A stretch of 64,000 bases of DNA from Parapristionchus giblindavisi (GCA_943737045.1 CALSFV010000233.1:806001-870000), one strand, 5' to 3'; shown: positions 1-13,830, counted from the first letter of the stretch. The notes: a model not told the origin generated them from the sequence alone. Numbers and translations: made by a program.

Positions 1-436
1 AACGTGGATCCTCATTGGTAGTAGGCATATAATTGAATGCTTTATCGCTCGAACTGATTCTTCAGTTGGGAAAGTTCAAAGATCAGTTTTTATTCATGAC
101 AACAAGAAAGTATTGCTTTATGAAAGGACCAATCTATCTATCCCCTACCATTTAAGGATGTCATGTCACGAAAATAGATGAAAATGCTTTCTTTTCAAAT
201 TTGAATTGAACCCGGTGATTCGATGTTTGTCGTATATGGCTAATTCGCACTATTTATGTGTCACTTCGTTAAACGTGGTGCACCAGTTGGTAGTAGGCAT
301 ATAATTGAGTACGCGCGAACTGATTCTTTTGTTTTGAGAGTTCAAAGATCATTTTTTATTCATTACAACAAGAGAGTATTGCTTTATGAAGATACCAATC
401 TATCTATCTCCTACCATTTAAGGATGTCATGTCACG
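1..436. repeat. Diverged direct duplication covering an exon start
   Basis: Positions 1-170 and 272-436 are two diverged direct copies of about 165-170 bp separated by about 100 bp. Both include the polypyrimidine stretch, the TTTAAG acceptor and the first codons (D V M S R) of the exon that starts at 423. In the first copy the frame hits a stop just after these codons, so only the second copy leads into the long acidic exon. This looks like a local duplication in which the upstream exon copy decayed. Confidence 0.8.
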
Positions 437-3400
437 ACTGGAGCAATTGGAGAAAGAAGAAGAAGAAGAGGCAAAGAAGGAGAAGAAAGATGATGATGAT
501 GAAGAGGAAGAGGAAGAGGTAGACGAAGAGCCTGTGCCTCCGAGAGGAGTCGATCCGGAGGTTTGATCTTTGATCTTTTAGTCTTTGCATCTTTGCCCGC
601 TGTCGCTTAAATTCTAGTCTCTGACTCGCTAGATTGAAGGGAAGTAATCAAATCTCTTTTTGGGGCTATTTAACACTGGATATTTCCCAATGTCATCTCT
701 CGAAACAGCGCTCGTTATGGTCTCTATGTCTATGTCTCTAACTCTCTGCACTCTCTCATTCTTTATCACTCCCTTCTTCGCTCTCTCGTCACTCTATCAA
801 CATAATGGAATCAACACTTATGGTTTCGTCGCCTTCTTCTGTCACATGTCCTCGTTCCTATTTTATTCTTTCTCTATATATCTACAATAGAAGTCTATAT
901 TGTTCCATCATTCAGTATCTTGCATGAAGGATTTGACTAGACATGGATGTAGGTTAATTATATACTTCAACACTTTTGCGTCCCCCAATATGGTGCAGAG
1001 TAGAGCAGAACTCTGATACTCCTTGTTTGTTTGATGGCATTCACATTAACAAGTCTTGTATGTCTATATTATATTCTTTTTTTCTCCATTCCAACTCTTC
1101 CCCTCCATCGTACAGTTATTTCTCTTCATTTTCACCTTGTTCATCTGAATAGATGAGTTCGTGGAGCACTCATTCGGTACTCTCATTACCATAATCCATC
1201 TAGTATACTATGTATTACGGTACACTCTCTCGATTCGCCATACTCTCTCTCTCTTCATCTCCATCTATCTCTATCTTACATCCTATTATACGTACACTGC
1301 TTGTATCATCGACCACACTCGTGTGTTCCGTCATGATCTCTCACACCCATGAGAGTTGACACGTTCCCCCCATGTAGAGTACGATTCATACGGAACCGAT
1401 GAGGATGCCGTATGCATGAACCTTGGTAAATCGTTTGTCGACGAATCATACCCGTAAGGTTGTCTTCGTCGACAAACCGTGTGTCAACGTTCGCGCATAC
1501 GGCTTGCTGTCTTGTTCTTGTTGTTAAAGAGATGTTCGGTTTTTGGTTGATTGATAGGCTATGACTGTAGTCATAAAGGAAGAAGTTTTGATTGTACTTG
1601 AGCTTTTGATGGGGCTTTATTTTGATTTGAAGAATAGACGAAGGGTAGTGTGGACTACGTGCGATTGGAGGATAGTGAGAGATGGTTTGTCTATCTATTA
1701 TACTATCTATCGTCATTCGTCCGTCAGAAGGGTTGGAAGAGGGACGGTAGTAGAGAGAGGGTGGAAGAGTATATGAAGGGGTTGAAGGAGGGAGGACGAA
1801 GAACAGAAATAGAGGAAAGGGGATGAAACGAACTGCAGAAATAGAAGAAGCCATACTACTTGGGAACTTATAGTTGCTCTTCCTCTCTCTCTCTGTTACT
1901 CTTCCGTCCTCTATCTCTCTACCTCTATCACTCTCTTTCCCTCTTCTGTCCCTCTTCCTCTCTCTGCTTCTAGTATTCACTCATCCTTCATCTTCTCCAT
2001 GAATTGACATTATCATCATTTCTCTCATTCATTTTGTTAATCCTCCATTCACTTCTCTCAATACAATTCCACTCCATTCTCTATTCACTTCCTCGATATT
2101 TATTCCCATTCTATGCCACATTTTGTGTCGCTCTATCGTTCATTCTGTGATCCTCTGATTATTCCACAATTGATCTTTGATCTTTGAACTTTATCGTCCA
2201 TTCATTCATTCATAGTCGCTTCCGTCTGGTCTCTTTGTTCTTTATGCTCGCTCATCCGTATTGCGGACAACACTCTAGGCCATTCTAAGAAAGCACGCTA
2301 AAATGAACCCTACCTACATATCCTCATTGATTTTGATGGGTTTAATTTCACGGTTTTCCTGATCTCACTGTCTTTCGATCTCTACTTTTCATATTTTCAA
2401 TCGATAAACACATGCTTTTCGATGTGCTCCCGTGATTATTCGAAAGTTGATCTTTGATCTTTGCAAGGGTGACTATCATAGACTATGACATCATTGGCGG
2501 CATGCTGGCGAGGTCTAACCATGGTATGAACGGCGAAAAATGTGATAGCCAAATAAATTGTGGATGATGATCTTTGAAGGACTACAAACGTCTACTGGCA
2601 CGACTGGATGCACAAGATACTACAGATGAAGATGATGAGGAAGAGGAAGGGGAATTGGTGAGTGATCTTTGATCTTTAGATTGATTCTTAACTTTTGTCG
2701 TTGTTCCTGAATCCATGATCTATACCGCTGTTCATAATTTGTAGATATAGTACGGCTTCAGATAGTTCAGTTCAGTTTCAGTTTAATCACATTTATCAAG
2801 AGTAGGCTCTGATGTGCATGGGGGGCCACTCCTGACTTCTTGCTTGTCTCAGGAAAGTAGGACCGGCGATTCGCATGAAGAGATCCTTCCATCTTACTGG
2901 TGGGCGTCCGCGTCCCCGTTTAGGTCCTCGAGCTTCAGATAGAATCAGGCGAAATGTAAATGCTAGAAGTGTTAGATCCTAGAATATCCCCTATCAGCGA
3001 AGGAAAAACCTGTTGATGTTACTTATTTTGACTTTGCCGAAGTCTTTGATCTAGTGTCTCACTCTAAACTAAAACAGAAACTTGTCACTGTTGTATTATT
3101 GGATAAAACTTGATGTTATATCGCATGAATTTTATTATAAAACCCGAAGTAGTAGTGGTTGCCGATAATAAACTGATCTTTGATATTTCAGGATTCCGAT
3201 GATGTGAGTGAAGAGGACGAAGAGTCTACGAAAACGATCGAGAAGGGTTCAAAGATCAAGTGAGTTTGGAGTGAATTTGATTATCTTCTTCACAATCTGC
3301 ACTCCTCTATTGCACTCACCATTGATTTCTTTCTCATGCGTGCTTGAGGATAAACCGAATAGACTAAATGCAACAATTGGACTTGAATATTGCGTCGATT

Positions 3401-6400
3401 TTTTCTTTATTTTCCAAATTTTTCGGGTACGGTCTTCAAAATAGGAAAACAGTTTTGTAGATGAAATGCTGAAGGGTGCTAGTAGAATTCATCAATAAAA
3501 TGCGCGTGAATTATTAACATATGATTGTCTGAAGTATTGGTTAATAAGTATATGTATGATGTATGTGTGAACCGTCTATTGAACTTTCCCCCGATAGCAT
3601 ACTAATGGATGAATATATTAAATAATGAATATATTCATATTAAATAGGAATACATAATGAGATGCCCGCATGATCTTTTAATACGCTCATTATCTGAGAA
3701 TACGAAATTGTGCGTGGGATAATAAGAAATCAGACATGGTCCATGGTTATCCCATGTCCAAAAAATGTGGGTGGATAACGTAGATTTTCGGTAAAAAATG
3801 CGGGTGGGTACACAAAAAATATGGGGGAAATTAAAACTTTTTTTTAAAAACTCTGTTATTATTTCAGTTGACAGTTAGACTATTTATCGTACAGTAAGAA
3901 CGAGAACTGATTTTAATAATATGCGATTTCGTTCAATACTGCACTATATTACACGCATTGTATCTCAATCTGATCGGGTACCAACAGAGAAAAACATGAA
4001 ACTCAAGAAATTTAGTGATCATTGCGTTTAAGAGGATTTCCAGCGCGTTATCCCATGGTACCTACGGTGGGATAACGCTCTGGCAAATGAGTTTGACGCA
4101 TTCATTTTACATTTCCATGTGGAAAATTGGAATCTCTGTCGGTACGCGACGAGAAATGACGTAAAAAATAATTTTTATATGCTAAGACCAAGGAAATAGA
4201 AAAAATAAATTCAGTACGCGATAATCATGCCTGAAAATGCACCCCTCCAAACAACCCTTTCCCACTATAATTTTCATATTTCTTATTGTCCACTGTGTTC
4301 TCTGTCGGTACGCGACTCTCTAAACGAAAAATCAAATTTTTTGAATCAATTAATATTTCAGTTCTTGTTAACGTTAAATTCCGACACAGCGTACTACTAT
4401 CACTTCACTGAACTTAAAGATCGTACTCTTCTCATATTCGTACTCATTTATTCAGTTTGCTACCATACTCTTTTCTTCAAATTTTTTCGACATGATTGAT
4501 TAATTAATAATTTTTTCAAGTAAACATTTTTCGAAATTTTGCGGGTAGGTTACCTACTTTAAAAAATTGCGGGTGGGTCTATCCCATGGGATAACCATAG
4601 GCCATGTCTGTAAGAAATACTCGAAAAGGTTATACTCTTTTTATGTCTTATATCTTCATTCCGCTTTCGTTTGTCGTATTCAACGTTCGGGCCATACATG
4701 TTCGGCCATTGCCGCTGGAAATTAGAATCGGATGGGTCAGAGGCAAAAATGAGGCATGTAAATATAATAATTTCACTCGCGGGTTATTTCTGAGTGATTT
4801 TTGTGAAAATCGGATGGGTCGGGCACCAAAGTCGAGTGGGTCTTGCCGCTAGTACCGCCCACGTATGGTTCGGGCAACAGCAGACGAATTTGTCATGAAT
4901 CTCATGCGTACTCACTAATTCGAGATTCTACAAGGAAAAGCGGCGTTTGTGTTTGGATGAGCAAACATGTCGTCGTTGTTGTACACACACTTGTGTTCTG
5001 ATGACGTCATACGAGTGAACATGGGGACATTCTGATGTCAACGATTCCTTCTTATCTCTTACTTAGTGGACCGTTCTTTGACAGATGATTCTATTCGGTT
5101 TACTATTCCCTGTAGTGTCAACACCAGTTTTATCATCGTCATCTTGTCTTAATGTTGAAGATAGGAGTCGATAGTTGCTCATCCTACTGTTGCCTTTCGG
5201 TCACAAAACTGAGAGCGAGTATAAATCAATTAGAATATTATAGCTTCATTTGTAAGCGAGGACGCCAGTAATGTCTATCGTGTTATTTTGCATCTAAAGA
5301 GTTGTCCATATCTACGTCAGGACCCCCTCTTCACGCGACCATTACCTTCTCAAGTCTTCGTGGCACTATATAATATATTCGTATTCCATTACGACAACAA
5401 CTAAGGGGAGTGAGTAATGGACTCTATTCGTCTCTCCCTTCTGTCACTATTCTGAGAGTGGTCCTCCATTTAGTGTGTGACTGTGTGAGTGTGGACCATT
5501 TCCACGCGGTTGAATACTTTATTCGCACGTACAAGCCACTACTTATCCAGTCAGTCCCATAGAACCTATTCTTTCTGAATAGGAGACTCGAGCAGTCTCG
5601 TCTAGTAGTTCCTTGTCTACCCTTCATCGACCTTCTCGGTTCATTTTCAATATTGAAGATGTACACGTCGTATTATGCGTGGAGATATGGGTCAGTCAGT
5701 CCTCCTTCCTTCCTTTATTCTCTGTGTTGTGTTGTTGAACATGTGTTCTGATTTTCTTATTTTTTTCTACAACTGAATCAGTTAAAGTGATGAATAACGA
5801 GCGCATAAAGTGTGATGTTTAGTTCCGTATCGGTATGTTCAAAATTATAGAACCCGGAACGACTGGGTGCACGGATTTACTTTGTTTGTTTGAATCATTA
5901 CTTGTTCAAGAGATCTCATTATTTCTATTGATTGATCTTTTTGGTCGTTTCAATCTGTTGGGCTTATCTTCCCTTGCCTGTTTAGAGTATTTTCACTAGT
6001 TTGAATGATAGAGCGATCTCACTCACTAGGTAAACTAAGCTACGATTTTATGTACAATTTGATCTCGCTTTCAAAAGATAATGCCTCAGAACATGAGGCA
6101 GGGGTAAAAGGTAAAGGCACAACCCGATATTCAAGGCACAGGAAGTCCTGATCACAACTAGGCCAGTGATAGAGTCAGGGATACTGTGGATTGTTGTTGG
6201 GTGTGCGTGTACCGCGGGTATGTTCATCATGGTCCCACTATCTATCATCTATCATCTGATTGCTGTTTTCTCTGTTAGTATCTGTCTACCAGCCAATCTC
6301 TGATCTACATCTGACTCGTGGTATACTTATTCTTGTTATCCCCCCCACCCAATCCTCCCTCTCCTCATGCCTCAGGCACCCGATCTCTGTCTCCGTCTCC

Positions 6401-9400
6401 CCAATTCTCATTCACTCGTATGATTGTTTGTCAAGCCGTTTATTCTTGTTGGTAGGTGAAGTCACTCTCTCACTCACCCTCGTCTATATCTTCTACTACT
6501 ACCTTCTGTCTCAGTATCTCTCTCATCACTGCCGTTGGCTGGATGGTTTTTGTTCATTGTGTGTGTTAGTATCTCTCTCATGAGATGATCGGACTAGTTC
6601 GAACGTAGAAGAAGAAGAAGATAGATAGATGTTGATGGTGAAGACGTTTGATAGACAGTCACACATAACTATTTGCCCCCTATACTCCCCCGTTGAACTA
6701 GCTATGGACTACGTGGGTGGTCTAGAGCTTGGTAGTTGCTGCTAACTGGAGCATATCGTTTGTTCGGCCGGCCGAGCAATGTATTTCTCCTCGTGAATTA
6801 TGTTAAAGTTTTCTCTTCGTTTAATGGTCCTATTTCTATCTAGTGTCTGACATTGTCAGCATTTCCAAAGCATGTCATATGCTTTTTGTAGATCAATATC
6901 CCAGATGATCCGATTGCGATTACGATAGGATTATATCTATTGCTATGTGGATGGTTCCCTATCCACCACCGATCTCGTGACTGACTCTGATTGACTCTAA
7001 ATGTGTTCGTGATCAGTGGTCATTCTAGCATTGAACACGTCTATGATGACTTTCTTGATGATGGATTATTATCTATAAAAGTGTATGGAAGAACACTTGA
7101 TTGTTTGATCGATGGTCCTATGGAACGCTTGAGTGATATCTGGAACATTCGAGGAATACATGAGGGAGTGGTTAAAGAGGATGATATCAACCTTTGATGG
7201 TTATTGACGATTGAATAATCATTATGATGATACTACAAGAGAACGACTATCGCTATATTTAGTCGTGATTCTCCCTCTGTTCTCTGGTATATGCAAATCT
7301 GAATGGCCCTTTGATCTCTGATCAAATATTGTCAATCAGAATTCACATAAGAGTAGGGGGACAATGGGTGACGAATATGTCGAGAGGCCAAGAGGTGCTC
7401 ACAGTCACAGAGATCACTATCGTGTTTGCATATATCGATGTGCAGGATACTGTCAAGCAATCATTCCATCGTATCATGGAATATGAGAGAGAGGATCAAC
7501 GTAATCGGCTTAGATGAGCATCATTCATCACTCACTGCTTCACATATCGTTGTTGTTGTGTTCGCCCAAGTGAATGGAGGGTACGCCCCCTAGAGTCAGA
7601 TAATATACTTCATGTCAGTCATGACTGAACGTGTGTTTGTGTGATGGCGGTTTGGTTCGTGGTTGTCTGCCATGTACTGCCCGTGTCCCAATGACTGGTA
7701 GCCTAATGGTGAGGAACATTGTTTTATATATACGTGATAGTACGCGGATCTATGATCGATAACTTGTTTCCTGTTCATTCACTCCAGATGATTTCGTTTG
7801 ATCTATCCGTGCTATTATCGCAAGTTGTTGTGACCTATCACTGTATTGATCAGCCAACAGTACCATATCATGTCTACATATCTGTTCAACGGTTCTCCGA
7901 TCATTATCTCGCTCTATATCGCATTCTATTTAGTCTTTTCGTACCCTCCTACCTTCTTCCATTTATAACTTTCTTTCGTTCTTCTTCTTGTTGTTGATCC
8001 CTATTAATATCGTGATATGAGCTATTTATATGGAGTTCCGGTCGCTATTCTTACTCTTATTCTCTTCCGTCCATTCATGCATATAAGACAACAACATTTA
8101 CCTTGATAGAAGTACTGTTGAATACTACGATGATCGTCTGTTCTTAGTTGTACCTGATGATTGAGCCAATTCCCTACCCCTACCTGCATACTTGCCTACC
8201 GATCTCGTGCTATTTCCCCCTTCTTTTAAGATTACCAACACAATAGTCGGAAATGGTCAGGTGTTGTACGGTGTACTGTAGATCACGCATTTCTCACTTT
8301 AGTGATCGTAAAGTCATTTCTCACATCTGACAGATTTCTCGAACGGAGAGTTGAACGCAATTTTCGCCGTAGTTGCAGCGTGTGAAAGTGGCAATTACTA
8401 TCACAATTCACACCAAACCAGTAGTTGTGCCATAAACATACGAATCAACTGGCAGTCTAGACTACAGAGTAGTGTCTGGATGCCAGTTAACCTCTTCTAA
8501 TTGCCATATTAGCATACTGTAATATGTGTGTGAGCCTGTGTGCGTGTCTGTGGATGATCAGTGATCTCTAGCTATACGACGACGTGTATTATGCCTATTC
8601 CTCCTCACTAATCTCATTTTGCTACCGTTTGGTCATGCATGGGTAGACGTGTGTATGTGTGTGCTTGTTGTTCTCCATCAGCAGGGATGGATGGGAGATA
8701 TAATGGTCTGGTTTTATATGCGTGTCGGTGCGCATGTGTGCGTGTGAAAGAGTGATCTCTCTCTCTTGGTCTATCCAAGTATGGGTATCACATGAATGAA
8801 AAGTTGACTGACTCCGAGTCGTTTACTCGTTCAACATAGAGCACGCAGGAGTGTGACGTAGCTAGCACCATTTGTGGGTACACCTGATCCCTCTAACACC
8901 TACCTATCGTGGTTTATACTTCCTCTTTCCTTTATGCTCTTCATAGTAGTCCCCTCTTCTTCTTTTACTACTGGAGAATAATCATGAACTTACAAGTTGT
9001 CCCCTACTTTTAGTGCCCCCATAGTAGTATAACCCCATTTTAGTGCTAGTAAGCAAACTCTGCCAATTAGACGTACCCCCTGTCAGGCTTTGACAGGGGA
9101 TGGACAAAACAAAACAATGTGTATTACGCTCTTTACGGGCATTTATGTCCTCCCCTCCCCAACCTTACCTCTACTCCAATTACTCTGTGCTGTCTCGTGC
9201 ATAAGAACATGTTGTTTTCGTGCTGTCTATGGTAAGCCATTCTCCATTTCTCGTATGTCTATCTATCCCCTGCTGACTGTATTCCTCCTCCAATGTGAAA
9301 TATTCTACTGTAGAGAGTAATCGGATAAGGGGATACCCCCTTTCCATTCCCTTTCTCCAATAGTTGTTATACGGAACATGGCATGATGATCAGCCGTTCT

Positions 9401-12400
9401 CTACATCTCTATCTCTTCTATCTACTCTCAGTACCTCCTTTTCTCTCTCGTCCTACCCTTTTTTGTTCTGTATTTGTGAGCATCCATATCTCTTCTCCCA
9501 ATTTGATCTCCAACTGATTGGTCGACGTCACGCGACCGTTGCCTGATCGGAGAGGGGGGTTCTCCTTATCACCGGATGAAGGATTTTCCGGATTCCGGCT
9601 CCGGTAGAATGCTTTCATATAGAGTACCCCCTTCCGGTATTATTGTTGTTGATAAACCTTTTCGTTCTTTGGTGGACTCTTTTCTCTCGATAGGCTCTAT
9701 CGACTCTTCTCTTTCGTTCTTCGTCTTCTTCTTATTTATCGACTTAGTTATCTTTTCCACTCGAAAGAAAGAGAGAAGAAGGGCTTATTTACCGTTCCGA
9801 TTCCGTCCATTCGTCCGTTCTCCTATCTATCTATCTCAATCTCTATCGTTCGTCCCTTTATCGTCTCTCTTATTGTCTTCGCTCTATCGTCGTTCTCCTT
9901 AGAACCTTTTCACGTGAATCTATCTATCTTTTCTGTATGCTCTCATCATTGAGAAGGGGGAGGGTTGATTAAGAGGGGATGAGAAGGGAGAAAAACTCTC
10001 GATGCCTCAATCTCTCTGCGTCTCTGCACTGATCCAAGGTCTATCTACCGTACTCTGTCCGTCTGGCACACTGTCTCGCTCTTCGATTCCGAATACATGA
10101 TGATCATTTGCTTACTGTATGGAGTTGAAACAACAGATAGATAGAGAGAGGGGATCAGAATTGAGGTGGAATCAGAGGAGGAGGAGGAGGAGTGGAGAGG
10201 GAATTGGTAGACAGATAGGCGTCTACCATCCACTGCTATCAGTCTCTCTCTCTCTTTGCTATCAGTGATTCCGTGATCCTATCTCATATAATTAATCTGT
10301 TCATTCATTTGATTAGCTATGATCACTATCATTGCTATCGATTGATAGTGAGAGTTGTTCGTGCTGTGTTTCTTATGATGAAAGTTGGTGGAGTTTTGCC
10401 TGTGTGAAGAGCTTCCTCTGAGCGCGATTCTGTCTGCTCCTGAATACGTACAATGTTCTAGCTCACACTGTGCTAGAAGCTAGATAATAGAGAAGGTACT
10501 GTATATGATATGGGTTCTATGGTCACCTAAGACTTTGATATGTTTTGTTTTGGCAAAGTTCGAGTAAGAGTACGAGGAGATGGATGAAAAATAGGAAGTA
10601 TCAAGTACTCTAGTAATAGTATTTAGTAGTAGTAGTAGATTGTGTCCACCCTCTCCGTCTAGTACTATTTGTATAAAAGTTGTTCTTGATGTTTTGTCTA
10701 TATCCATAGTGGGCAACTGCCGGGTATTCGGGTCGAACTGATGTGGACTGTGTGTGGCTACGCCGTACTTGGTTGTCCAGAAAGAGTGCATCCAGCGGCA
10801 GACAATTTGAAAGCTCTGTCTAGAACTTTGATCGTATCCGGCAGTGTGTATACGACTGAGGTATGCTTAGAGCTTCTCTCACTGAGTAGACAATTGTCTT
10901 GCGCAATGCACTACAGGACATCCCCAACCCTAATTCGATCATATATGATCACTCATCGATCAACCAATCGATATCTGCTCATTCTTTACTCGGTCGAACT
11001 TTGTGCTCCTCTAGTCTGTGAGCTTTTTTTAGTCAAGAAAGAAGAGATAGGGACTAAAAAGAGCTCAGCACTCACCTGTAACTAACCCACTGCATTGCAC
11101 CACTATCGTGTGTCCCACTTTCTCCATCTCAGCGAAGGGGATTCCCCCGTGGTTACGGTAGTTACTTGGCGAATGCGTCGTTTGTTACTGTATTAAGTGA
11201 GCTGGAATTACCCCGGGTTACTGTAACTCATTAGATGATGATGATTCTCGCGGACATGTCCAGATGAAGTTTAGGAATACGGTAGTCTGTCTGTCTCTCG
11301 AGGGGCGACTAATGAGACGATCATTGACCTCTTTCCGAGAGAAAGAGATCGAAAGTGTGCTTGTGATGATGTTGCATATACAAATAGAGAAGTGGCTGGG
11401 ATGGTCTACATAGTATGCTAATGTTGATGATGAGTCACACTATCACCCATTGTCTTTCCTTTCCCATTTATCTATCTTTTATCTCTCTGACTGTCGGACG
11501 GTCTCTTCAGCCGCCCCTTGTCTCTCGTTACCTATCTACACACACTCACCTAGGGGGAAGAGGAGGAGGAGAGAGATAAATCCCCGTGTTTGTGTGTGTG
11601 CATGTGTGACGTCGAGCGACCATCAACGATGGGGTTGTTAACGACATGATCATCATATCTATCTATCTTCGTGTACTCAACTATCGCGCCTTTACTCATA
11701 TGTCTCTCTACCTCTCCTTCTATCTCTCCCTCTCCCTCTGCCTTCTCTGATTCTACTTTCATTCGCAATCGTTTCATGGGTTCAAATAGTGAGCATCTAG
11801 CGATAGTTGCATCAAATGTACCTGGTCTTCCCGTGCTTGTTGTAGTATTGTATATTGTGAATACGGTAGGACAATTTATTGATTGATTGTTTGATTGCAG
11901 GCTCGATCCTCGTCCTGCCACGCTCAGCGTTCCCACAGCGACTATCGATTCGGACGACGATCCTGATACCGTACCCGAACAACAACAACAGGCCACTGAA
12001 CAGGTACTGTAGCGTACTGTAGATTTTGTTGAGTATGGATTGATTGATTGGATTTCAGACGAAGAAGATGACTGTTGTGGCAGAGCCCGATCGTGTCGAC
12101 ATTTCCTCTGAATATCCAATCGATGATGAGAATAAGGTGAGTCCTACAGCCTCTTGAGGTTACGGTATCGATTATTTGAAGATGATGATTTATTGATTCC
12201 TTTACAGCAAAAGGAGAATTCTCCGAGTCGCAAGCTGACGCACAAGCGCAGTGTGCGTTTCAAGAAAACACTCGAGGTTGGACCATGTTCGGTGAGGGGT
12301 GTTTGTGGTGTACGGTAGTGGTGCATCGTGTGCGCTTCTGCAGGACGATCATTCTTATTCTCTATTTTTCAGCAAAAGAATTCGGACGAAGAGGACAAAC

Positions 12401-12996
12401 TGTCCGACAGTGGTGCTCCTACTCGATCCATACTCCGTAACAAGTCTGAGGTACGGTAGAATAATCTATTCATACATTTTCGGTACCCTCGCCGTCTATT
12501 TTTATATAGTGGGTCAATTCTCGAAATAGGGTGGGTTGATACATAAAGTTCGTTATTTTCGCTTAAAAATCGTCATTTTTAGCTTCCTTTTTTATCAAGT
12601 GGCCTAAAATGGCCCTTATATAGTGGGTCAATCCTCGCACTGCGAGGGTATGGCAATGTATGTAATCTATTTATTGATACCGTAATCTGTGTTAACTCGT
12701 ATCCGTTCAGGAGTCACCAATCGATAAGACTGCCTTTGAAGAGATGGAAGATCAGCGAAAGACTACCGTCATTCCTGCCGGTGATGCGTTCTCCGGAATG
12801 ATTGTAGAGAGATCCGTGAGTAATATAATTATTGATTGATGGGGGGTACGATAGTTAAAGGATACTGTAATCAATCGATATTAAATGTCATATACTCGAT
12901 CAGGTTCAAGAGCCTATCGTATTCACACCAGTCGATGAACCTCCACGACGAGTATCTCGCTTCAAGCTTCAACGAATGCAGCAAAGCACCGATTAA
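423..12996 (+). CDS. URI-like protein (unconventional prefoldin RPB5 interactor), 3' part
   Basis: Nine exons join in one frame: 423-560, 2580-2657, 3192-3259, 11901-12003, 12059-12136, 12208-12276, 12373-12450, 12711-12815 and 12904-12996 (TAA), giving about 269 residues. The 5' part, where a prefoldin domain would lie, is outside the window. Visible features are a leucine-rich start followed by a long Glu/Asp/Lys run, two more acidic segments (DYKRLLARLD then DEDDEEEE), an RSVRF motif in exon 6 that fits the RVxF docking site for protein phosphatase 1, SILRN in exon 7, and a basic end VSRFKLQRMQ. URI proteins (PPP1R19) scaffold RNA polymerase assembly and bind PP1, and the acidic centre plus SRFK-type end fit that family. 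The 3259/11901 junction is phase-compatible but spans 8.6 kb, so exons 1-3 could belong to a separate gene. The family name rests on motif memory, not a search. Confidence 0.55.
3260..11900 (+). other. Very large putative intron of the URI-like gene
   Basis: No convincing exon chain was found on either strand in these 8.6 kb. The reading frames present are short and without recognisable motifs. The sequence is pyrimidine-rich with CTCT and TCTATC microsatellite-like stretches, scattered TTTGATC heptads and, toward 11,100-11,900, frequent TACGGTA/TACTGTA heptamers. It holds one well-bounded hAT-type element (3731-4610). It may equally be intergenic space if the URI-like exons are two genes. 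Confidence 0.45.
3731..4610. mobile_element. Non-autonomous hAT-like element with 8-bp TSD
   Basis: The 880-bp element has about 26-bp terminal inverted repeats beginning CAGACATGG and running into CATGGTTATCCCATG. It is flanked by an exact 8-bp target duplication TAAGAAAT at 3723-3730 and 4611-4618. An 8-bp duplication and CA-starting termini are typical of the hAT superfamily. I see no transposase frame inside, so it depends on an element elsewhere. The intact TSD implies insertion without later rearrangement. Confidence 0.85.
12484..12650. mobile_element. Small inverted-repeat element in an intron
   Basis: This 167-bp piece starts TACCCTCGC and ends GCGAGGGTA, so its ends are inverted repeats and include TA at both sides. 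Inside are two direct copies of a TATATAGTGGGTCAAT unit. It lies in the URI-like intron 12451-12710. The short termini make the family assignment open; a TA-target MITE is the simplest reading. Confidence 0.5.
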
Positions 12997-13830
12997 GCGA
13001 TTCTGCGAGTGAGAACCCCGTATAGGATTAACCAATGGGAAACCCGAACGGGGTTGACCAGTCTGTTGGAGGCATCCACGCCCTATTCTGACACTATTTA
13101 GTAGCATGCATGACGTTGTTATCAGGACTAAGATCCTGTACTCTATCATCTACCATTTCTCAATTCCTTTTATCGATTATCTATTTACTTTATCGATCGT
13201 TTCGTCTCCCAAGCTAAGAGAATCCTATATTCTCCCATATCAGACATGTACGGGTACTCTTTTTGTTTCCTCCTCATCCCAATTACCGTATACCCTCTTC
13301 CGGTAGTTATTATACACCTCTACCCAATCAATCAATAATATCAATCTCTAGTTTCATAGCATACACGAGTTTTCTCAATATTAAGTTTAATAATATGCTC
13401 ATAGTTAGTGAAGTAGTCGATTAATTGCTTCCGATCAATCAATCACCTCATTCACTCACATTACATGTTAGTGGCACACATACTTTGATCAATTTGATTG
13501 TATCCGTATTATCATTGTTCGTGAATACACTACCTATAATAGTCGTTCCTACTCGTTACACAATAATATTCTCTCCCAACTTGTTTTGAGTGGTCTTTGT
13601 TAACCTTCTCTCACTCTCGTATGATACCGAGTGATTTTTAATAATACTCGCCCATTCTCTTTTCGATTTACTATCTGTGTAATAAAAGAACAATTTAATT
13701 ATATATGAATGTATTCATTTGTTTCGTACAATCTAATATAGATCAAACGTAGATAACAGTTGGTGCATACATAAGTTAATAGAAAAAGGGTATTGTTGTT
13801 CGATATCGTTGATCATCAGTCTCCTCCATC
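12997..13830. other. Intergenic region between convergent genes
   Basis: This is the 3' flank shared by the URI-like gene (+) and the FKBP gene (-). A short hairpin-forming pair (AACCCCG and CGGGGTT) follows the URI-like stop. AT-rich sequence with an AATAAA near 13,679 could serve polyadenylation. No coding signal was seen. Confidence 0.6.

Noticed and set aside
256..522. Lys/Arg-rich reading frame over the acidic URI-like exon
   Set aside because: It is the shifted frame of the Glu/Asp-rich coding exon 423-560; the acidic frame splices in phase with later exons and this one does not.
1306..1980. 224-codon minus-strand open frame
   Set aside because: It arises from low-complexity CTCT/GAGA sequence, has no domain and no splice context, and lies inside the putative large URI-like intron.
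11550..12119. 189-codon minus-strand open frame
   Set aside because: It runs antisense across two well-supported exons of the URI-like gene and is Ser-rich because of the complementary codons.
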